Numbered from the stretch's first letter, positions 11,175 through 22,846 are shown. The stretch is 64,000 nucleotides of DNA from Branchinecta lynchi (GCA_023053575.1 JAKZAP010000001.1:20106533-20170532), one strand, 5' to 3'. Numbers and translations are program-made. The notes: generated by a model from the letters alone, not told the origin.

Positions 11175-12096
11175 AGATCAGATGCATAAATACATAGATC
11201 AGCACACCGATGCTTTGGCTCTTAAGTTGAGCCGAAATGTTGGTGTGCTCTCCTGACTAAAACATTGTCTTCCACAATTCATACTTCGATTGATTTATTT
11301 CTCCCTGGTCCATTCTTATCTTTCATATTGTACTTCAGCTTGGGCTTCTACTTTTTCAAAACATATTAATCGGATTCAAATCCTACAAAACAAATCAATT
11401 AGAGCAATTTATGGTCTTCCATTTTCTTCATCAGTTTCTCATATTCTGCCTAGTCTTTTTATTTTAAATGCCCGTCAGATTAGAGACTGGAATATTGCAA
11501 CACTTGTTTACCGTCATCTTCTAGAAGATTCACTACCTGCTGATTTTAAAAATCTTTTTTGCCTGAACAGTCAATTTCATGATTATAACACAAGACGGCG
11601 GTCCAATCTTTCTACCATTTGTTATCCTTCTACAAGGTCTAGCTTTTCTATTCGTCATACAGGTGTAAAAGTATGGAATTTATTGCCTGAAACTGTCAGG
11701 GTGTCCGAAGATAGGAAAGTATTTAAAAGAGCTCTAAAAAGATTTCTGTTATCTAACAATTATATTTCTTCTATCTGATTTAATCGATTCATTTTTGTTT
11801 GTGCTCGGAGGAAGATCAGACCCATGTCGCAAACCTTTTTTATTTTTCATTTTTTCTTTAGTCATATGTCTGTTGTCGTAAATTCTCGTGTTGTCCTTAA
11901 ATTTTAGTGTTGATGTGTGATAGTTGTTCGTTTGTTTTTTCTTTACAATAATTTAGGCTAGAATTGTATTAATAATTTTTAAAATCCCATCAGAATTAGT
12001 GAAGCGTCGTTTTTTATGCCACTGGCATGTCTGATGCTTTTAAGAAACACCAGGTTTATTTATTTTTGCCATTAAAATTGTACCTTACCTTACCTT
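11175..12096 (+). mobile_element. 5'-truncated LINE with 6-bp target duplication
   Basis: Flanked by ACACAT at 11169-11174 and 12097-12102. It contains the RT C-terminal reading frame (11227-11778), a ~300-bp 3' UTR, and a tail of repeated TTACC units. The host sequence on both sides is inverted family B, so the insertion post-dates that copy. Confidence 0.85.
11227..11778 (+). pseudogene. LINE reverse transcriptase C-terminal fragment
   Basis: Open from 11254 to the stop at 11778. It includes LPQFILRLIYFSLVHSYLSY, NRIQILQNKSIRAIYGLPF and the C-terminal block YNTRRRSNL..GVKVWNLLPE..FKRALKRFLL. These are standard C-terminal motifs of L2/CR1-like LINE ORF2 proteins. One stop codon lies just upstream (KLSRNVGVLS then stop). 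The endonuclease and the RT catalytic core are absent. Confidence 0.88.
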
Positions 12097-12102
12097 ACAC
12101 AT

Positions 12103-13085
12103 GTGTGAGGACGATGAAACTTGGCAGGTATATCAGGGAGTCTACAATTTTAATTTAAACAAAAAAACAGTAGTTTCTTCCATTTGACCATCGTGGAGGG
12201 AGGGGACGGATGGGGGGTCCGGAATCTTGAGGTATGTCCAACTGTTGAACGGGTGATAGGATCTTCATGAAACTTGCTATTCGGAAAGAACTGATGTCTC
12301 AGGTCCAATTTTGACTGCGGACAGGATCGAACCAATTAGGGGGAGTCGGGGGGGGGGGGGGCAGAAATTGTGTGACACACTTACAGTGTAGCAATTGAGA
12401 TGACACTTGGTGGGAAGAACAAGTGTAACACCTAGATACATCAGTGACAGAACCGGAACGGATTCGATCACTCTGGGGGGAGTTGGAGGGGGGTCCAGAA
12501 TTCTGATGATCGCAACTTAAGTTACTTCCAGATGTGCTAGGACAATGAAACTTGGCTTGAACATTACTTGACAAGATTGGCTTGGAAATTATCCCTTGCC
12601 AGATCCGACCATCCGTTGAAGTGGCCTACTCATCTGAATCGCAAAGTACAAAAATACTTTTAAGCAAAATCTTCATTTCATGATCCCCTGGAGCCCATGA
12701 TCATTTTTGCCTTAACGGTTTTGCTTAGAAATGAATTTCCATGACCCTTAAAGTGCGCATCTTAACCGAAAAGTAAAAAAAAACACTTTTGACAAAACCA
12801 TATATATTCATGATGCTAAAGGGCCCAGGATCATTTTTGCCTTGAAGGTTTTGATTGTAGATGGATTTCTAGCGCCCTTAAAGTGCGCATCGTCATACCC
12901 AATTCCAGAAAAAAAAGACTGTTTTTTACCAAACGATAAATTCTCGTGATTTCCAAGGGTCTATCGCCATTCTTCATCTCAAGGGTTTGCTTACAAATGA
13001 TCACAATAATCCCACAAATTGGCGAACTCCTACTTTCATCCTTTTACCAAGCCTTGCAAGTGCCATATGAGCTTCCAGCTCTTGT
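12103..13085 (-). mobile_element. Family B element with C array, inverted, intact 5' end
   Basis: Reads GATGAAACTTGGCAGG..GAGGGAGGGGACGG at the left and passes into the C array (TTGCCTTAACGGTTTTGC, AAAGTGCGCATCTTAACC). It ends with CAAGTGCCATATGAGCTTCCAGCTCTTG at 13059-13085, the complement of the family 5' end. This gives the order 5' end, C array, B array. Confidence 0.8.
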
Positions 13086-13101
13086 TCATGTTTTTGGGGG
13101 G

Positions 13102-13425
13102 CAGAGGCTTTACTAGCCCAAACATTTTTGGGGGGATGAGGCATTTACCGACTGGCTGGTAATTTTTACCGACTGTTTCTGCAGAAAAAACGGCTGTTTT
13201 CAACAACAAAAAATGACAATTTTGAAAAAGAAATCGACTGATTTTCAGAAAAAACGACTATTTTGACGAACAATCTACTAATTTTCAGAAAAACTGACTG
13301 TTTACATGAAAAAAAAAAAATCAAATGTTTCTACGAAAAATCGCGGCGCTTCGCGCAGATTCGGTTATTTTTACCGACTTGCCGACAGCATTTGGGGGGG
13401 GGGGGGCAGTCGTGACGCCCCTGTT
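13102..13425. mobile_element. hAT-like MITE (family D), copy 1
   Basis: Termini are CAGAGGCTTTACTAGCC and GTCGTGACGCCCCTG, inverted and imperfect, with the CAG start typical of hAT. Flanks are TTTGGGGG (13093-13100, one extra G) and TTTGGGGG (13426-13433), near-perfect 8-bp duplications. The interior is A-rich with repeated CGACT..TTTTCAGAAAAA motifs and a G tract. No transposase. Confidence 0.75.
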
Positions 13426-13978
13426 TGGGGGTAGCTCCATGGCAAACCATGACAAGTTGAAATTTTTTAAAAAGAACAATAGTTTGAAACAACAGCTGAA
13501 GTGAAATAAAGTTGAATTTAAGCCAATCACTATAATTTTCTTTTGATTATTTGATAATTGTGTTGCGAGAGCAACACTTTGGTTTTGTCCTCGTTTTTTT
13601 TTTTTTTTTTTTTTTTTTTCCTATGACTCCGATTTCATTTTATTCCTGGTAACTGAGAAGGGTCTAACCTGTGCGGTTTTTACGGAAAGTGTGGACCTTA
13701 GGCCGGATTGATGAATATGACATTACATTTTGGAAAGCTCCGTAGAACTCTTGCCTGGGGCCAATAAGGATGGTTTTTGCTTGTCCTCGAGCCAGAGCCT
13801 ACGGTTTGCGAAGTGAAGTGGAGTTGTATAGCCTATGTCAGAGAGGACTATCTGAAGTTGTGTAGCGAACCTTTCGTTTCATCAAAAGATGTTTCTGCTT
13901 TCGAGTGGAAAGCTCCGTTCTAGCACGCAAGCAGGCAGGCACCAGTTTCAAATTGAAGATGGACTAAAATCTATAAGT

Positions 13979-14644
13979 TGTTATGGAGACATCCCATAGC
14001 ACTTTGCTCTGCAATAGTCCTCCTAGTTATTCCCTCCATCTATCGCCTACTTTTCTATATATCTCTTCGGTTTCCATCACCATCATTAATTTCCCGGCAT
14101 CGTGACAATAGGTCACTCGGTCTTTATCCTAGCTTCAGTTAGCTGCTCGCTAATCCGAGGTCAGGCTTTGATCCATTTCATTCTAAGTATTTTGGCTGCG
14201 TAATGAATCCGCAGCCAAAAGTAGTTCTCTTTCATCCTTGGTCGGAGCAAGACCTGAGTTACTCTGTATTATAATTTATGGTAAGGACCAGTTTATATAT
14301 TTAGTTAGGGACCCATTAGTGCTATATTATATGTTCTTGTACACGATTTACATGAGATAAATCAACTATAGACGTTATGGTCCATCTCGGCTAGTAGGCC
14401 TCGGGCTTGACTGGATATGTGAATTCCAGCTTCGCTAGGATGTGTGAACCAGCTTGATTAGGGATTTCTGGATTGACTGCGGCTGAGCTATAGAATTCCC
14501 TGAGACTTTCCCTTGTCTCTTTTGTCCGGTTTCCTGACTGGTCCTGGGGCTAGTGGGCACCTACGGTGTCAGAATGTCTTCAGCCCACACCCCAGGAGCC
14601 TTATCTTCATTAAACCTCGCCTCCACTCGTCGATCCTCTTAACA
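13979..14644 (+). repeat. Possible LTR remnant
   Basis: A 666-bp segment starting TGTTATGG and ending CTCTTAACA has the inverted TGTTA..TAACA ends of gypsy-type LTRs. An ATTAAA-like signal lies near 14610, about 35 bp before the end. No second LTR, primer site or gag/pol coding region was recognised. Weak call. Confidence 0.25.
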
Positions 14645-15003
14645 AAGTGTTAAATATATGCGGCAGTTACCCGGCCCCACAGCCAACATATCTTCTTTGA
14701 GTGATAAATAGAAAAATCTACAGAGACAAAAAAGTGGCTTTTTCCCACGGGTCCGAAAGTGCTGCCATCTATGTTTCTGTCCATGTCTGCGACGATTTCA
14801 GCTGAGTTTATAAGTTTTTTTTTTTGCACTTTGGTTTGTGGTAGAGTAACGGTATCAGATGTGCCTCTTAAACTTTAAAAGTTCTCTCATTGCTAAAGAA
14901 ACTAGAGCTTATCCTTTGCTCCTTTCTAAGTCGTGGCGTTAGAAAGTTGGCCTACGGCAAAAAAGTCAACTTTTGAACTAAGACAGGTAGAATTTTTTTT
15001 TCA

Positions 15004-17905
15004 ACGGCAATCGATAGCCATTGATGAGCTGATCAAAGTATATGTCATCCATTTTTTGGTACAAAAATTCCTTCATGAGATATACCAGTTTGAAAATTTC
15101 AAAGGGGTTGACAACTTCATAGTAAGGTACATTGAAACCAAAAATAGGCGATACCAGTTATGATACATATAGGGGACTTTTAAGCAACAGTCGACTGTTA
15201 GCCCATAATCATCTTCGGTAATGAGGGGTTTGCAGCTTTTGCTAGTTGGTATACCTGTTATTTGTTTCCGGTGTATTCGATGGTAAGAACAATTTGGTTC
15301 CCAATGGTAAGATATGCAAGGGACTTGTAAGTAATAATCGGCTGTTATGCTACAATCATCTTCTGCGATGATGGGTTTGCAGCTTTTGCTAGCTGGTGTA
15401 CCCATTATTTGTTTCCGGTTAACTTAATGTATATCACGGGAGAGGGGCTTGTAAGTAGGAATCGGTTCACGAGGGGCTAGGAATTTTTGCAAATGGGTGC
15501 ACATTGTATTCGATTTCTATAAATCTGACGGTACGAAAGTTTGTGTCGATGGTCTACCAATGTAACCGAGGATTAACTGTTTACACAACGGATACAAACG
15601 AAAATGTAAAGCAATGAGGTAGTTTCATAATAATTAATAGTGTCATCTATGGTATTTTAATCCTGAAAAGTTACGGATAGCTTTCTGTCACCAACTAGAT
15701 TATATAAGATATTGTTCCAAGTTTTCATCCGTCACGATGTCTACGATTGAAAAGGATAAAGTACAACTGACTGCAAAGTTAATTTAGTCCCTTCTTCCTA
15801 TATTATTTTGTTGTTGTTTTTACAACGCTGAAGAATACCTTTTGATCATATGATTAATTTTTTTAGAACATCCCGTTTAAAAAGCTTATGCTATAATCAT
15901 CTTCAGCGATGAGGGGCTTGCAACTTTTGATAACTGGTATATCCATTATTTGTTTCCGGTGAATTTGATGTCAATCAAGGAAGACGGACTTGTAAGTAAG
16001 AATCGGTTCACGAGGGGCTAGAAATTTTTGAAAATTGGTGCACATTGTATTCGATTTCTGTAAATATGACAGTAAGAAAGTTTGTATCGATGGTCTATCG
16101 CTATAACCTAGGATTAACTGTTTACGCAACGGGTACAAACGATACGGTAATGTAAAACAATAAGGTAATTTTGTAATAATTAATAGTGTCATCTATGGTA
16201 TTTTAATCCTGAAAAGTTACGGATAGCTTTATAATATCAACTAGATTATATAAGATATTGTTCCAAGTTTTCATCCGTCACGATATCTACGATTGAAAAG
16301 GATAAAGTTTAACTTCGACGGCAATCGATAGCCGCTGATGAGCTGATCAAAGTATATGACATCCATTTTTTGGTAAAAAAAATTCCTTTATGAGATACAC
16401 CAGTTTGAAAGTTTCAAGGGGTTGACAACTTCAGTAGTAAGGTACACACTGAAACCAAAAATAGGCGATACCAGTTGTGAGACATTTAGGGGACATGTAC
16501 GCGACAGGCGACTGTTAGCTCATAATCATCGTCGGCAATGAGGGGTTTGCAGCTCTCGCTAGTTGGCGTACCTGTCATTTGATGAACAATTTGGTTCCCA
16601 AATGTAAAATATGCAAGGGACTTGTAAGTAATAATCGGCTGTTATGCTACACAAATCTTCAGTGATGAGGGGTTTGCAACTTTTGCTAGTCGGTGTACCC
16701 ATTATTTTTATCCGGTGAACTTGATGTCTGTCACGGGAAAGGGACTTGTCAGTAGAATCGGTGCACGAGGGGCTAGAAATTTGTGCAAATTGTTGCACAT
16801 TGTATTCGATTTATATAAATCTGACGGTAAGAAAGTTTGTATCGTTGGTCTATCGCTGTAACCTAGGATTTACTGTTAACGCAACGGGTACAAACGATAC
16901 TGTAATGTAAAACAAGGTAGTTTCGTAATTTTAATAGTGTCATCTATGGTATTTTAATCCTAAAAAGTTACGGATAGCTTTATAATACCAACTAGATTAT
17001 ATAGGATATTATTCCAAGTTTTCATCCGACACGATGTCTACGATTGAAAAGGATAAAGTTCAACTGACTGCAAAGTCAATTTAGTCCCTTTTTCCGATAT
17101 GCTTTTGTTGTGGTTAGGGCAATCGATAGCCCTTGAAGAGCTGATCAAAATATATGCCATCCATTTTTTGAACAAAAATCCTTCATGAGATAAACCAGTT
17201 TGAAAGTTTCAAGGGGTTGACAACTTCAGGAGTAAGGTACACACTGAAACCAAAAATAGGCGATACCAGTTGTGAGACATGTAAGGGACTTGTAAGCAAC
17301 AGTCGACTGTTAGCTCATAATCATCTTCGGCAACGAGGAGTTTGCAGCTTTTGCTAGTTGGTATACCTGTTATTTGTCTCAGGTGTATTCGATGGTAAGA
17401 ACAATTTTGTTCCCAATTGTAAGACATGCATGGGACTTGTAAGTAATAATCGGCTTTTATGCTATAATCATCTTCAGCGATGAGGGGTTTGCAACTTTTG
17501 ATAGCTGGTGTATCCATTATTTGTTTCCGGTGAATTTCATGTCAATCACGGGAGACGGACTTGTAAGTAAGATCGGTTCACGAGGGGCTAGAAATTTTTG
17601 AGAATTGGTGCACATTGTATTCGATTTCTGTAAATATGACAGTAAGAAAGTTTGTATCGATGGTCTATCGCTATAACCTAGGATTAACTGTTTACGCAAC
17701 GGGTACAAACGATACGGTAATGTAAAACAATAAGGTAGTTTTGTAATAATTAATAGTGTCATCTATGGTATTTTAATCCTGAAACGTTACGGATAGCCTT
17801 CTTCCGATATTGTTTTGTTGTTGGTTTTACAACGCTAAAGAACAGCTTTTGATTATGTGATTATTCTTTTTAGAACATACCGTTTTAAAAGCTTCGATAA
17901 GTTGA
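15004..17905. repeat. Large tandem repeat, ~0.8-1.3 kb units
   Basis: The phrase GGCAATCGATAGCC starts similar blocks near 15005, 16319 and 17120. A partial copy starts near 15885. Each block contains shorter direct repeats built on ATGAGGGGTTTGCAGCTTTT and TTGTAAGTAATAATCGGC. Minus-strand open frames (15073-15405, 16559-16798, 17209-17517) are near copies of each other because the DNA repeats; no known protein domain is seen. Confidence 0.85.
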
Positions 17906-17935
17906 CAATTTCAGCATTTAACCGACAGCGAAGAA

Positions 17936-18035
17936 ACAAAACCAAAGTGTTGCTCTCGCAACACTTTAGCCGGCGAAGCCGGACAAAGGTTGCCGCAACA
18001 CTTCACGTTGCCCGGGCAACGTAGGTCTAGTTTTT
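17936..18035. repeat. Cluster of short perfect palindromes
   Basis: Within 100 bp: GTGTTGCTCTCGCAACAC (hairpin), GCCGGCGAAGCCGG, GTTGCCGCAAC and CGTTGCCCGGGCAACG (a 16-bp perfect palindrome at about 18005-18020). Such a stack of hairpins usually marks the terminus of a mobile element or a structured RNA. The left counterpart at 13560 has only the first of them. Confidence 0.7.
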
Positions 18036-18670
18036 GCTCAGTTGCTTTTGTACACCTCAAACGGCAAATGTAGGCGTTTTGAGCATGGCAACTGTCCTAT
18101 CTTACTTTCAAAAGCAAGAAGGAAGAAATAGAAAATAAAAAATTAACAGCATACGAAATAATTTTTTTCGAACGATGCTGATTTGGTTCCCGTACATATG
18201 GGTAGTTCACAAAGAGTGATTCTACGCTTATTTATTTTCTAGATTTATTTGCTATTTAAATGTCAACTGCACTCAAACCTATGGCTGGTTTGTTGAATCT
18301 AGCTGAAAGATTGGATGAGAAAAAAACCGCAAAGATCCACAGATCAGCATGTCTTCTTTATATGCAAATCCAAGAGTGTAAAGCTCGAAGAAGTTTCACA
18401 TTTTCCGTCGGATTCCGGCCTAGCAACTCGTTAGATGAGAAAACGAAGCAAAGATAACGACATTTCTTCCACTCCACGGCGAATAGTATCCAGTTCGCTG
18501 AAATTACGTAGGAAAAAAGATGATCTAAAGAGGCTGACCTTATCCCAGCCAACCAACCATGTGAGAGGTCACAAGTACGCCCAGTGGGAAGATATCTCGT
18601 TTCGAAAGATTCCACTCGACTAGGCAATTACTGTGCCGAGTTTGTCGGCGTACCCTTAAAGGACACCTCG
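18036..18670. other. Unassigned stretch
   Basis: Two overlapping plus frames (18260-18457, 18435-18623) and opposing minus frames are open but unrecognised. No splice-bounded exon or repeat is evident. Possibly single-copy intron sequence of the dpr-like gene. Confidence 0.3.
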
Positions 18671-19612
18671 CACTACATAATAAATAAATAAATAAATATA
18701 TTTTTTTATTTCCATAATAGCACGACATAATATGGCTAGCAGAGGATCGTCATGACGCAACACATGTTACAGCGTGACGTACAATATACAGTATATGATA
18801 ATAATGAATAGGCCTACATAGTATAATGCATGTGACACAAAAAGAGTTAAAATGGGAAATAATGTAATCAAGTATCAAGAGTTAAAATGAGAAATAAAAT
18901 AAGTTACGAATGATGATAAATATCGGTCAGACGAATTTACTAGGGGCGGGGTAATTTGAGGCCGATTTTTGTTTTCAGTTTTTAGTCAGTGATGGGCCGA
19001 ATCGGGTTGGGCGATTGGTAATCAGGTAGAATGGGTCTATGAGTCAGACATTTCAGTCCAAAATCCTTGGTGAGCTTGTGTCTACGGCACGCCAAAGTGG
19101 GAAGACTAAGTTTTGTGAGGCTATCATCATATGTGGAATAATCTTGCCCAACGATAACTTTGCAAGCCCGCTTCTGTATCCCCTCTAGTTTCTCCGTCTG
19201 ACTTTTGGTAAGGCCCGGGTGCCAAACAGCACACGAGTATTCCGTTGCAGGGCGTACATACGAGCAATATAAGGATCTCATGAGTCTCGTTGGTATTCCA
19301 AATCTCCGGAGCATCGCAAGGGATTTCAGAAGTAGAGAAGGGTTTGTGTACGATAGTGTCAATATGAGAGTCCCATTTAAATTCTTGTCAATTGTGATTC
19401 CAAGGAGTTTCACCTTTTCACGGTAAGCCAAACCGACATTTTCTTGAAGTGGTAATTCCCTCTTTAAAAAAGAAAACCTCATGATCCCGCTCTTCGGGAG
19501 GCTGACCGACAGCTTTACCTCCGACAACTCATTTGTTAAAGTTTTGAAAATGTCAGTCAAACTTCAATGTTCTGAGATAGTTGACCACTTTACAAGTATG
19601 CTTAAAAAAAGC
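18671..19612 (-). mobile_element. LINE fragment with TTTA-type tail
   Basis: A minus-strand LINE: coding remnant 18982-19612, then a 3' UTR, then an AAATA-type tail at 18676-18705 on the plus strand. It borders the hAT-like MITE at 19621, whose 8-bp duplication begins at 19613. Confidence 0.8.
18982..19612 (-). pseudogene. LINE reverse transcriptase, palm-to-C-terminus remnant
   Basis: After a decayed catalytic box (..KWSTISE, where a YVDD-like sequence would be expected) come LLGITIDKNLNGT, LRRFGIPTRLMRSLYCSYVR, ATEYSCAVWHPGLT and KLEGIQKRACKVIVGQ. These are hallmark C-terminal motifs of Jockey/I-like LINE RTs. One stop codon lies upstream of the long frame. It reads to a natural-looking end at 18982. 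Confidence 0.85.
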
Positions 19613-19620
19613 GACACAAG

Positions 19621-19952
19621 CAGAGGCGTTACTAGCCACAATATTTGGGAGGGGGGACGAGGCTTTTACCAACTAGCTGGTAATTTTTACCGACTTGTTC
19701 AGCAGAAAAACAACAATAAAATTGACATTTGAAAAAAAATCGACTTATTTTCAGAAAAATCCGCTGATTTTCGGATAAAATCGACTATTTTGACGAAAAA
19801 TCGATCAATTTTCAGAAAAACCGACTGTTTTCATGAAAAAAATCAACTGTTTTGTGAAAAATCGCGGCACTTCGAGCCGACTCGTTTTTTTTACCGACTG
19901 GACGACAGCATTTGGGGGGGCCCCCCCCCCCCCCCCAGTCGTGGCGCCCCTG
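19621..19952. mobile_element. hAT-like MITE (family D), copy with perfect 8-bp duplication
   Basis: GACACAAG occurs at 19613-19620 and 19953-19960, directly outside CAGAGGCGTTACTAGCC and GTCGTGGCGCCCCTG. The length is 332 bp. CAG termini plus 8-bp duplication are the hAT signature. The interior is like 13102-13425, with GGGGGG followed by a long C run near 19914-19936, itself almost an inverted repeat. Confidence 0.9.
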
Positions 19953-20094
19953 GACACAAGGCTTCGGCTATTTTTAGTCCAACAATCCACTCTTGCGAGC
20001 GCTATAGCACCTTTCGGTTTTCACCGTTTTTTGGTGGAGCTCAAAACCCTTGAACCAGTGCAGATATCACGTTGAAACTGAGTACACTTGTTTG

Positions 20095-20713
20095 CTTTGC
20101 TTTGCTTTGCTTTATTTGTAAAAACGAAAAGAAATCAACAGACGAATCCCGGAACTGCCAACATGCCAAAGGCTCTAAAACGGCCAGTTCAGGAACTCAA
20201 ACGAATTAATACCTCTAAAAAAGACAGATTTCATCTCTTACGAACATCAGTTGTGAGTTGTGACAACCCTATCCGCGTCTGACGCGACAACAAATCCATA
20301 TTTAAAAGAGAACAAGAAAACAAAGTAAATAACCTAACTTTCAAGAATCAAGAAGATGGTTTTTCATCTTTTTCTGGAAAGCGCTCAAAGACACTGATTC
20401 TTTTACACAGCACGGCAACATATTCCATATTTCTACGCCAACATGTCGTAACGAAAGAGCTCCTCGATGAGTATGGCGTATTTCAGACGAGTATATTTCT
20501 CTGAGAAGAAGTAGTTGGGTATGAATGGTACTCCGAGGTCACATGAAACATATTTAGTTCTCTTATTCCTAACGGTGCTAAGGAATTAATACATGAATAA
20601 ACTAAAGTTGCTGCCTGAAACTTTGACATATTGTAAACATTCAAAACGTTAGCAAGACGAAATTGTGGGTACTCTGGACTAGTTATGCCTTTTGAGGATC
20701 CAGCCACCCACAC
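20095..20713 (-). mobile_element. LINE fragment with AAAGC-repeat tail
   Basis: Coding remnant on the right, 3' UTR, then a tail of AAAGC units preceded by AATAAA (plus strand GCTTTGCTTTGCTTTATTTG). It abuts the GGGCC-rich tandem repeat at 20714. Target duplication not identified. Confidence 0.75.
20341..20713 (-). pseudogene. LINE RT extreme C-terminus
   Basis: Reads NVYNMSKFQAATLVYSCINS, LAPLGIRELN, SEYHSYPTTSSQRN; then after one frameshift near 20500, EIRHTHRGALSLRHVGVEIW, NMLPCCVKESVSLSAFQKKM and a stop at 20341. These are the terminal motifs of CR1/L2-like ORF2. Only this C-terminal piece is present. Confidence 0.85.
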
Positions 20714-21560
20714 TCACCCGGTTCAGGGCAAATATGCCCAGATTGCCCGGTCAATAAGTTCATAATTTGACCAGACCTTGACATAGGACGACGAAATTCC
20801 TTGTACTTGTCGATCCTACGGCTGGGAAATTACTTTTAAAACTGGACCTTCTTCACCCGTGGGCAACTGGGCCCAGATCGCCCAAGAGTAATGTTCGTGA
20901 CCCGTGACAGGAATCAACAGGTATCAAACAGGTCCCTTTTTGTTTTTTGGGGGACCCAAACCACACACCCACCCGGTTCAGGGGTAAAGGGGCCCAGATT
21001 GCCCAGTGAACAATGTTCATAACTTGTAAAGACCTGGAGATAGGACGATGAAATTCCTTGAACTTGTAGATCCTAGGGCTGGGAAATTACTTGTAAAGTT
21101 GCACCTCTCCCACCCACCCAGTTCTTGGGCAACTGGCCCAGATTGCCCAATCGTAAAGTTCATGACCCGTGAAGGGAACCAACAGGTATCAAGCTGAAAC
21201 TTGGTTGGCTTGTGAGCATTGGGGCCTCTTCTTGCTTTTTAAGGGTCCCAAATCCCATTCCCACTTGGTTCAGTGGCAATTTCGACCAGATTGCCCATTT
21301 CAACTGCAGATAGGGCAATGAAATTTCTTGTGCTTTTAGATCTCAGGGTTGGGAATATATGTGTGGAGTTACACCCTCCCACCCTCCATGCTCATGGGCA
21401 AGTGGGCCCAAATTGCTCATGAGCTAAGTTTTTGAGCCGTGACTGGTATCAAACTATAACCTGGTATACCGAGGATGTATAGGTGTAGGTGCCCATTTTG
21501 ATGGGTCCCCCCTCCCGTTCATAGGCAGCTGAGCCCAGATTTCCCATGAGTTAAGCTTCT
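20714..21560. repeat. ~255-bp tandem repeat with GGGCAACTGGGCCCAGATTGCCC-type hairpins
   Basis: Three to four units, each with CACCCACCCGGTTC, a near-palindrome around GGGCCCAGATTGCCC, and GACATAGGACGATGAAATTCC (near 20790, 21045 and, diverged, 21310). The boxes GAAACTTGG and ATGAAATTCC resemble the CAAGTTTCAT box of families A and B. The array runs directly into the J repeat. Confidence 0.75.
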
Positions 21561-22385
21561 CTACGACAGGTCCCAAGTTCAGTTCTTGTATACCCGATGA
21601 AAAATTTATCTCAAAATAGTACTATGAAGTAGTACGAAAAAGTAGCAAGCAGCACTAACGATGCTACTACATGCTTCTACTTCAAGGCTACCGTGTTACT
21701 GCATACTACTATATGCTACTATTAGCAAGACTGGATGCTAGTATGGCAAGACGGGATGCTACTGGATACTACTACATAAGATTGGACCAGTCTGAGGCAC
21801 ATTAAATGATAGTATTCTTTGCTATTACATGCAACGTTTTCGTACTACTACCATACTACTACGCAAGCTACAAATTTGTCATCGGGTACTTGGGGAGACA
21901 CATGTATAGGTGTGGATTTTGGTAACAGCAGCCAATAAGACCACGCGACTGTCTTCAATCCCTATTGAAAAGTTGGCAAACTGGACGGTTTTGTCATATG
22001 ATCGAGGATTAAGTTGTGTTCTTAATTAAGTTGTGACGAAGGAGGTATTAGGTTGCTACGATTTGGTTTACAGCACTTGTTATTACCTTGCTAATGAAAG
22101 AGGCAGAAAGGTTCGGACTGCCTGGCAAGACTTTCAGTGTTAAAAAACTGTTCTTGCAACTCTTGCAAGATCTTCAAGATCTCTTTGATTTATGCATCCA
22201 GTATGTTTGCATTAAAAGCCTTAAAAGTGGGACGATTTCAAATTGTGTTATTTCAATCGGCTACTTGTTTGGTGGGATGTGACATGACTTGGTTCTAATG
22301 TTGTTTGTATTTAAGATGTGAGGAACATTTTACTTTCACACTCCACGTGTGAACGCTGGCGCACTTGTTAGCCTCTTTCTATGCT
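21480..22385 (+). repeat. Dispersed repeat J, copy 1 (holds a MITE)
   Basis: Similar over its length to 34976-35545: shared CAGATTTCCCATGAGTTAAG, GTTTTGTCATATGATCGA, TTGCTACGATTTGGTTTA, TTACCTTGCTAATG and the CACTCCACGT end. Copy 1 has an extra ~300 bp (21591-21888) that copy 2 lacks. No coding region is shared, so it is likely a non-autonomous element or the end of a larger one. Confidence 0.75.
21591..21888. mobile_element. ~300-bp MITE with TA-flanked CCCGATGA termini
   Basis: Inverted ends TACCCGATGA..AAATTT and AAATTT.TCATCGGGTA. The related J copy at 35030-35050 reads through this point as CTCTTGTACATTTGGGG, giving a natural empty site. The interior is built from TACTAC/AGTAG triplet-rich sequence (ATGCTACTAC). 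TA at both borders suits a Tc1/mariner-type MITE. Confidence 0.7.
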
Positions 22386-22551
22386 CCTTGCCTTGGATGA
22401 CAATCCTGGCAAAATTTGCGTAACCGGTCTTCGTAAGCTCGTCATAAACAATGATCGAGTGTTCTCCGCCCTATTCGGTTAAACGACAAGCTTCCGGTCC
22501 GACAGTCGCAAAGTGCCACACAAAGAGAACAGAAGAATCAGTGTAGCGCCG

Positions 22552-22846
22552 TTGGAGTGGATTGAGCAATTATACGAGAACATGTTTGAAGTATAATTAT
22601 AATTCCACTAATAGGCAAGTGTCACCGATAGTGAGTAATAGGTCAGTTGAGATTGTCGCGGAGCGAGACCTTGCAGTTTTGGACGGCGTGGCGCTTTCAG
22701 GACGACTGAGGAATAGGCCAGTAATGGGAGGAACAATCACGGGAGAGCAACTGAACTGTTACTCACTATCAGTGACAGTTGTCTATTAGTGGAATTAGAA
22801 TTATACTTGAAACTTGTTCTCGTATAATTGCCCAATTCCACCTCAC
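22552..22846. mobile_element. Foldback element with ~90-bp inverted arms
   Basis: The left arm from CAATTATACGAGAACA (22568) through AATTCCACTAATAG and AGTGAGTAA to GTCAGTTGA matches the right arm read in reverse from 22831 down to about 22750, with few mismatches. The central loop is ~85 bp. Part of the arm (CAAGTGTCACC..GGTCAGTTGAGATT) recurs once more at 22851-22890. Confidence 0.8.

Larger units (their letters stand above)
13560..17964. mobile_element. 4.4-kb element bounded by 29-bp inverted repeats
   Basis: The segment 13560-13588 and its exact reverse complement at 17936-17964 form 29-bp inverted repeats beginning GTGTTGCGAGAGCAACAC, itself a perfect hairpin, and continuing TTTGGTTTTGT. 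Between them lie a possible LTR (13979-14644) and a large tandem array (15004-17905). No transposase or RT is seen. The right end is followed by further palindromes, so the true terminus may lie near 18035. Flanking duplications were not found. Confidence 0.6.

Noticed and set aside
13979..14644. Full LTR retrotransposon
   Set aside because: TGTTA..TAACA ends and a polyadenylation-like signal are suggestive, but there is no second LTR, no primer-binding site I can assign and no gag/pol; only a low-confidence LTR remnant is listed.
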